Shown here piece after piece: positions 61,725-64,000 of a DNA stretch of 64,000 nt (the stretch's first letter is position 1; every line of letters begins with the position of its first letter). The position numbers and the translations under genes were made by a program. The notes beneath the pieces are model-generated. The model had not been told where the DNA came from, did no database searches, and saw only the letters and a program-made list of their open reading frames with translations. Source of the DNA: Gracilibacter sp. BRH_c7a (GTDB taxonomy: Bacteria > Bacillota > Desulfitobacteriia > Desulfitobacteriales > Syntrophobotulaceae); contig LOEZ01000066.1 of assembly GCA_001516055.1 (NCBI GenBank), forward strand, positions 1 to 64,000. The letters are read 5' to 3'.

Positions 61725-62753
61725 TTAAATCCTTTGCTGAAAGTACCCATCTTTTGCTAGGGTATATTCATTAGTATATTCACCACCCTGCACGCAACGG
61801 GATACCAGTGAACCATTTTCATATTCTACAGCGAATATCGAACAGCCGGTCACTCTGCTATCATGTCTTTCCAATTCAATCATCGAGAAACCGCGGGCTG
61901 AATCAGGTGGTCTATACTTTTCCTTAACCGTTAAGGAAGGAGAGGAATTAACTACCAGTCGTCTTTTATCTTTTGTGGAATGAAGGGTGGTTTCCCGCAG
62001 GTGCCAATGTCCATGCAGCCACAGGGCAACTTTTGGGATATCGGTGTATAATTGGTTCAGGTTTATTGGGTTGTCGATAGCCAGATCTTTTTGACCAGCA
62101 AGCGGATAATGATGGGTCATCCCGATAAATAACGGAGGAGAGTCCATGGTTTGGACGACTTTTTTGGCTTCGGTGACGATATCCTCTATGGTCACTTCAG
62201 GGACCTCACGGTTGGGGAGAACTCTGGGAACAATAGGCTGAGCGGAGTTAAAACCAAAAAATACAACGCCTAGGTGACGGAATCTTGATTCCAGCCAGGG
62301 ATAGGAGAAACGGTTAGCTTTTTGTCGCTCCTGGTCTGTCGGCTCCGATAGCCAAGGAAGCAGAGTCAGCTTTTTGGAAAAATCCAGATATGGACGGAAA
62401 GCAAAATTCAGGATTTTATCGACTCCTTCGGCATTATCTTCAATCCAGTCAACTTTCTGATCTTTTGGAGAATTTAGTTGCTCGGAGTTTTCTTTTGTTT
62501 GTAGAGCGAGTAAAGAGCTGGATGCCAGAGGGAGACAAATATCGTGATTGCCTGGAACCATATAGATGCGATTAGAGGGAATAGACCAGGAAAAATTAGC
62601 GACGAGGTCGGAAAGCCACTGTAATGCTGCTTCATATTCTTCAGGGAGTCCGCGCTGTGCAATATCCCCGGTGATAGCGATAAATGTCGGTCCTTCATCC
62701 CAGTGTTTTTCGATAGCACTGGCACAGTGACCGATGTGAAGTTTTGCTTCCAA
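61725..62753 (-). CDS. Calcineurin-like metallophosphoesterase domain (3' part of a frameshifted gene)
   Basis: 342-aa open frame from a TTG with no RBS; it is the continuation of the receiver-type gene after a lost base. Motifs are intact: ITGDIAQRG, VPGNHD, GMTHHYPLAG and LHGHWH. The missing first motif (ILHLSDLQFGG) lies in the other frame, at the end of the upstream ORF. Inserting one A in the A4 run (minus strand) at 62754-62757 joins the two into one protein of about 515 residues. The frame has a TGA two codons before the TTG, so separate start here is unlikely. Confidence 0.8.
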   Translation of the reverse strand: MEAKLHIGHCASAIEKHWDEGPTFIAITGDIAQRGLPEEYEAALQWLSDLVANFSWSIPSNRIYMVPGNHDICLPLASSSLLALQTKENSEQLNSPKDQKVDWIEDNAEGVDKILNFAFRPYLDFSKKLTLLPWLSEPTDQERQKANRFSYPWLESRFRHLGVVFFGFNSAQPIVPRVLPNREVPEVTIEDIVTEAKKVVQTMDSPPLFIGMTHHYPLAGQKDLAIDNPINLNQLYTDIPKVALWLHGHWHLRETTLHSTKDKRRLVVNSSPSLTVKEKYRPPDSARGFSMIELERHDSRVTGCSIFAVEYENGSLVSRCVQGGEYTNEYTLAKDGYFQQRI

Positions 62754-63274
62754 TTTTCATACCCTCCGAATTGCAGATCGGAAAGGTGAAGGATACGGAC
62801 CGGACTATCGCTTTCCAGCCGTAAAGAGTAGTCAATTTTCTTATAATCTTCAATATATTTAGCTAAAGTAAAATTGAATCCTCTGGCTTGGATATGCTTT
62901 TGATCTTTAAGATCGTTCCAGTGGATGAACATCCTGATATTTTTTTTTGGAAAGTTGGCTACTAATTCCCTCACGTCTTTGGAATCCCAATCGGAACTGA
63001 CTAGGATAATTGGGATTTTATCATCCTCGACTTTCAGCAGGATTTTTTCGGCATCGTAATCCCAATCTGTAAGTACAATATCTAAAATTATCGCACTAAA
63101 GGAATGCTGACGTAAAAGCCTTTCCACATGATATTGGCTATCGGCGAACATCAGTTCAATTTCAAAAGAAGGTAGAGTCACCGGATCTTTGCAAGCCGCT
63201 GCAAAATTCTCGTAAGTTGGCCGCCTAACGGGCTTATCATCGACTACAAGGATAAGATCACGCATTGTATTCAT
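62474..63274 (-). CDS. Response-regulator receiver domain plus first metallophosphoesterase motif (5' part of a frameshifted gene)
   Basis: 266-aa open frame, of which only about the first 173 residues are real. Residues 1-130 are a receiver: acidic pair Asp12-Asp13 (VVDDKP), phospho-acceptor Asp65 (IILDIVLTD), Ser93 (LVSSDW). The conserved Lys position is poorly conserved (MFIHW). From about 157 comes VRILHLSDLQFGG, the first metallophosphoesterase motif (Asp-x-Gln in place of Asp-x-His), then the frame diverges. The tail from about 174 is out of frame. The ATG at 63274 overlaps the stop of the preceding gene (ATGA), so it is coupled to it. Effector-receiver fusions of this kind occur in phage-defence operons. 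Confidence 0.75.
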   Translation of the reverse strand: MNTMRDLILVVDDKPVRRPTYENFAAACKDPVTLPSFEIELMFADSQYHVERLLRQHSFSAIILDIVLTDWDYDAEKILLKVEDDKIPIILVSSDWDSKDVRELVANFPKKNIRMFIHWNDLKDQKHIQARGFNFTLAKYIEDYKKIDYSLRLESDSPVRILHLSDLQFGGYENWKQNFTSVTVPVLSKNTGMKDRHLSLSPGILHSADSLKNMKQHYSGFPTSSLIFPGLFPLIASIWFQAITIFVSLWHPALYSLYKQKKTPSN

Positions 63275-64000
63275 CCTTTCTTTACCTTATTCATGGTAGG
63301 GATACGGACAACGGTTAACGCAATTCTTTGATTAGCTGGCAAGCCGATCAGTCGGTCCAACGGCAGCGGACACTTGGGTATGCTAACTGCTTCCACCGAA
63401 TCACCGGATTTTTTTATGACGTAGCTCACTACATCACCACCCATCCTTGCCAATGATGAAGAAGCTTCAGTTGGGTTAAGGTTAATGTTTTCCGCATTAC
63501 AGGCATTTACGAACTTCACTGTGATAAAATCTTCATCCAATACCAATTTCCACCACATAGTTGCAAGATTCTTTGAATCCTTTTCCCATGGATCTGGAAT
63601 ATCGAGCTCCACATGTACACAGTTGGAAAGAACTTCGAAAAGGCACTGTTTAACATAGCGGTCACAGTAAACAGGTATTTTTTTGCTCCATTTCTCCCGA
63701 TTGGAATTAATCACTTCAGGAAGTTCGGAGTAAGCGGGATTCTTTTTGTTATGCCATCTATCAGCTAGACACTTAATTTTGTCAGAACAGATCCTAGGCC
63801 ACTCATTCTTATGTTTGGATATGACTTGAATTTCTTTAAGAAAAGCACCCAAACTTGTGGTTGTCTTCGGTATGTAGATAAATTCCGACCGGTAGCGCTC
63901 CGCAAAACCATTCTCTTCTCCCAGAATCAAGAGATCCGTTTCTTCTTTCCATTTACTCAAGAGTACAGAAAAATCGTCTCGAGAGAAGTCAATCAAAGTA
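63271..64000 (-). CDS. Sensor-like protein with a degenerate GHKL-ATPase-like end (5' end outside window)
   Basis: At least 242 residues; the frame stays open to the right edge, so the true start lies beyond 64000. The first part shown has no recognisable domain. From about residue 125 (counting from the edge) come QCLFEVLSNCVHVELDIP, resembling a histidine-kinase N-box, and ARMGGDVVSYVI, resembling the end of such a domain. The G1 motif (DxGxG) is not visible, so ATP binding is uncertain. It is coupled to the receiver-metallophosphoesterase gene by an ATGA overlap. A sensor kinase beside a receiver-effector is the layout of Detocs-type defence. Family assignment is tentative. Confidence 0.5.
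   Translation of the reverse strand, partial: TLIDFSRDDFSVLLSKWKEETDLLILGEENGFAERYRSEFIYIPKTTTSLGAFLKEIQVISKHKNEWPRICSDKIKCLADRWHNKKNPAYSELPEVINSNREKWSKKIPVYCDRYVKQCLFEVLSNCVHVELDIPDPWEKDSKNLATMWWKLVLDEDFITVKFVNACNAENINLNPTEASSSLARMGGDVVSYVIKKSGDSVEAVSIPKCPLPLDRLIGLPANQRIALTVVRIPTMNKVKKG

Noticed and set aside
62740-62765. Programmed -1 frameshifting in the receiver-metallophosphoesterase gene
   Set aside because: The bases around the A4 run do not form a canonical slippery heptamer (X XXY YYZ) and no strong stem follows at the right distance; a single-base loss explains the data more simply.
1-64000. CRISPR arrays, tRNA and rRNA genes, prophage or insertion sequences
   Set aside because: No regularly spaced repeats, no tRNA-like cloverleaf, and no transposase or integrase were found on reading through both strands.

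Overview
The window looks like chromosomal DNA of an anaerobic, spore-forming, low-to-mid-GC member of the Firmicutes. A Desulfosporosinus/Desulfitobacterium-type Clostridium-class bacterium is my best guess; this is inference from gene content, not a database match. Supporting features are strong AGGAGG-type ribosome binding sites, intrinsic terminators with U-tracts, a CotD-like spore coat gene, [FeFe]-hydrogenase maturases (hydE, hydF, hydG), SipW/TasA-type secretion genes, a TRAP transporter, a TldD/PmbA pair and a NifX-like protein. No rRNA, tRNA, CRISPR array or intact insertion sequence was seen.

Layout. 1-8.8 kb: 3' truncated ammonium transporter (minus) behind a hairpin-rich leader, an extracytoplasmic PpiC/PrsA-like foldase, a TRIC-like channel, a DUF456 membrane protein, a dctPQM TRAP operon with a long leader and, convergent to it, a membrane-anchored GH84-type glycosidase. 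9.2-14.1 kb: an exported-protein locus with a camelysin/TasA-like protein carrying a CBM2-like domain, a 45-residue protein that is little more than a SipW-type signal peptide, a second camelysin-like protein and an ER-type signal peptidase (SipW). These are followed by two probable pseudoenzymes: an ABC-ATPase-like protein with every nucleotide-binding motif degraded, and a membrane protein ending in a signal-peptidase fold whose catalytic Ser and His are replaced. 14.2-18.6 kb: a structured leader and a TM1266-like regulator plus hydE, hydF and hydG. 18.6-21.2 kb: azlCD divergent from a MocR regulator whose promoter carries a perfect dyad. 21.3-26.5 kb: a two-component system with a large ABC exporter, preceded by GTCA direct repeats.

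26.8-44.3 kb: pentapeptide-repeat protein, NifX-like protein, MBL hydrolase, glyoxalase, two further ABC exporters (one MacAB-like), an ion-transporter-like permease, an acetyltransferase, a SNF2 helicase, a coat protein, a Cys-rich mini-protein, and an operon of two SHOCT proteins with a two-component system whose sensor has a Met-rich outer loop. 44.5-53 kb: tldD/pmbA, a 1070-residue Mre11/Rad50-like fusion with most nuclease ligands lost, a truncated membrane gene, DUF1847, a TTG-started orphan gene, a relic of an iron alcohol dehydrogenase, and an HD-GYP protein. 53.5-61.7 kb: a MOSC protein lacking the usual Cys, an intact Fe-ADH, a methyltransferase, PBP1A, a nitrilase, a VOC protein, a PH-domain protein and cysK. 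61.7-64 kb: a coupled operon running in from the right edge (sensor-like protein, then receiver plus metallophosphoesterase). It resembles two-component-type antiphage systems, and its effector gene is split by a frameshift at an A4 run.

The two places most likely to hold something undescribed are the SipW-linked pseudoenzyme locus (9.3-14.1 kb) and the receiver-metallophosphoesterase system at the right edge.
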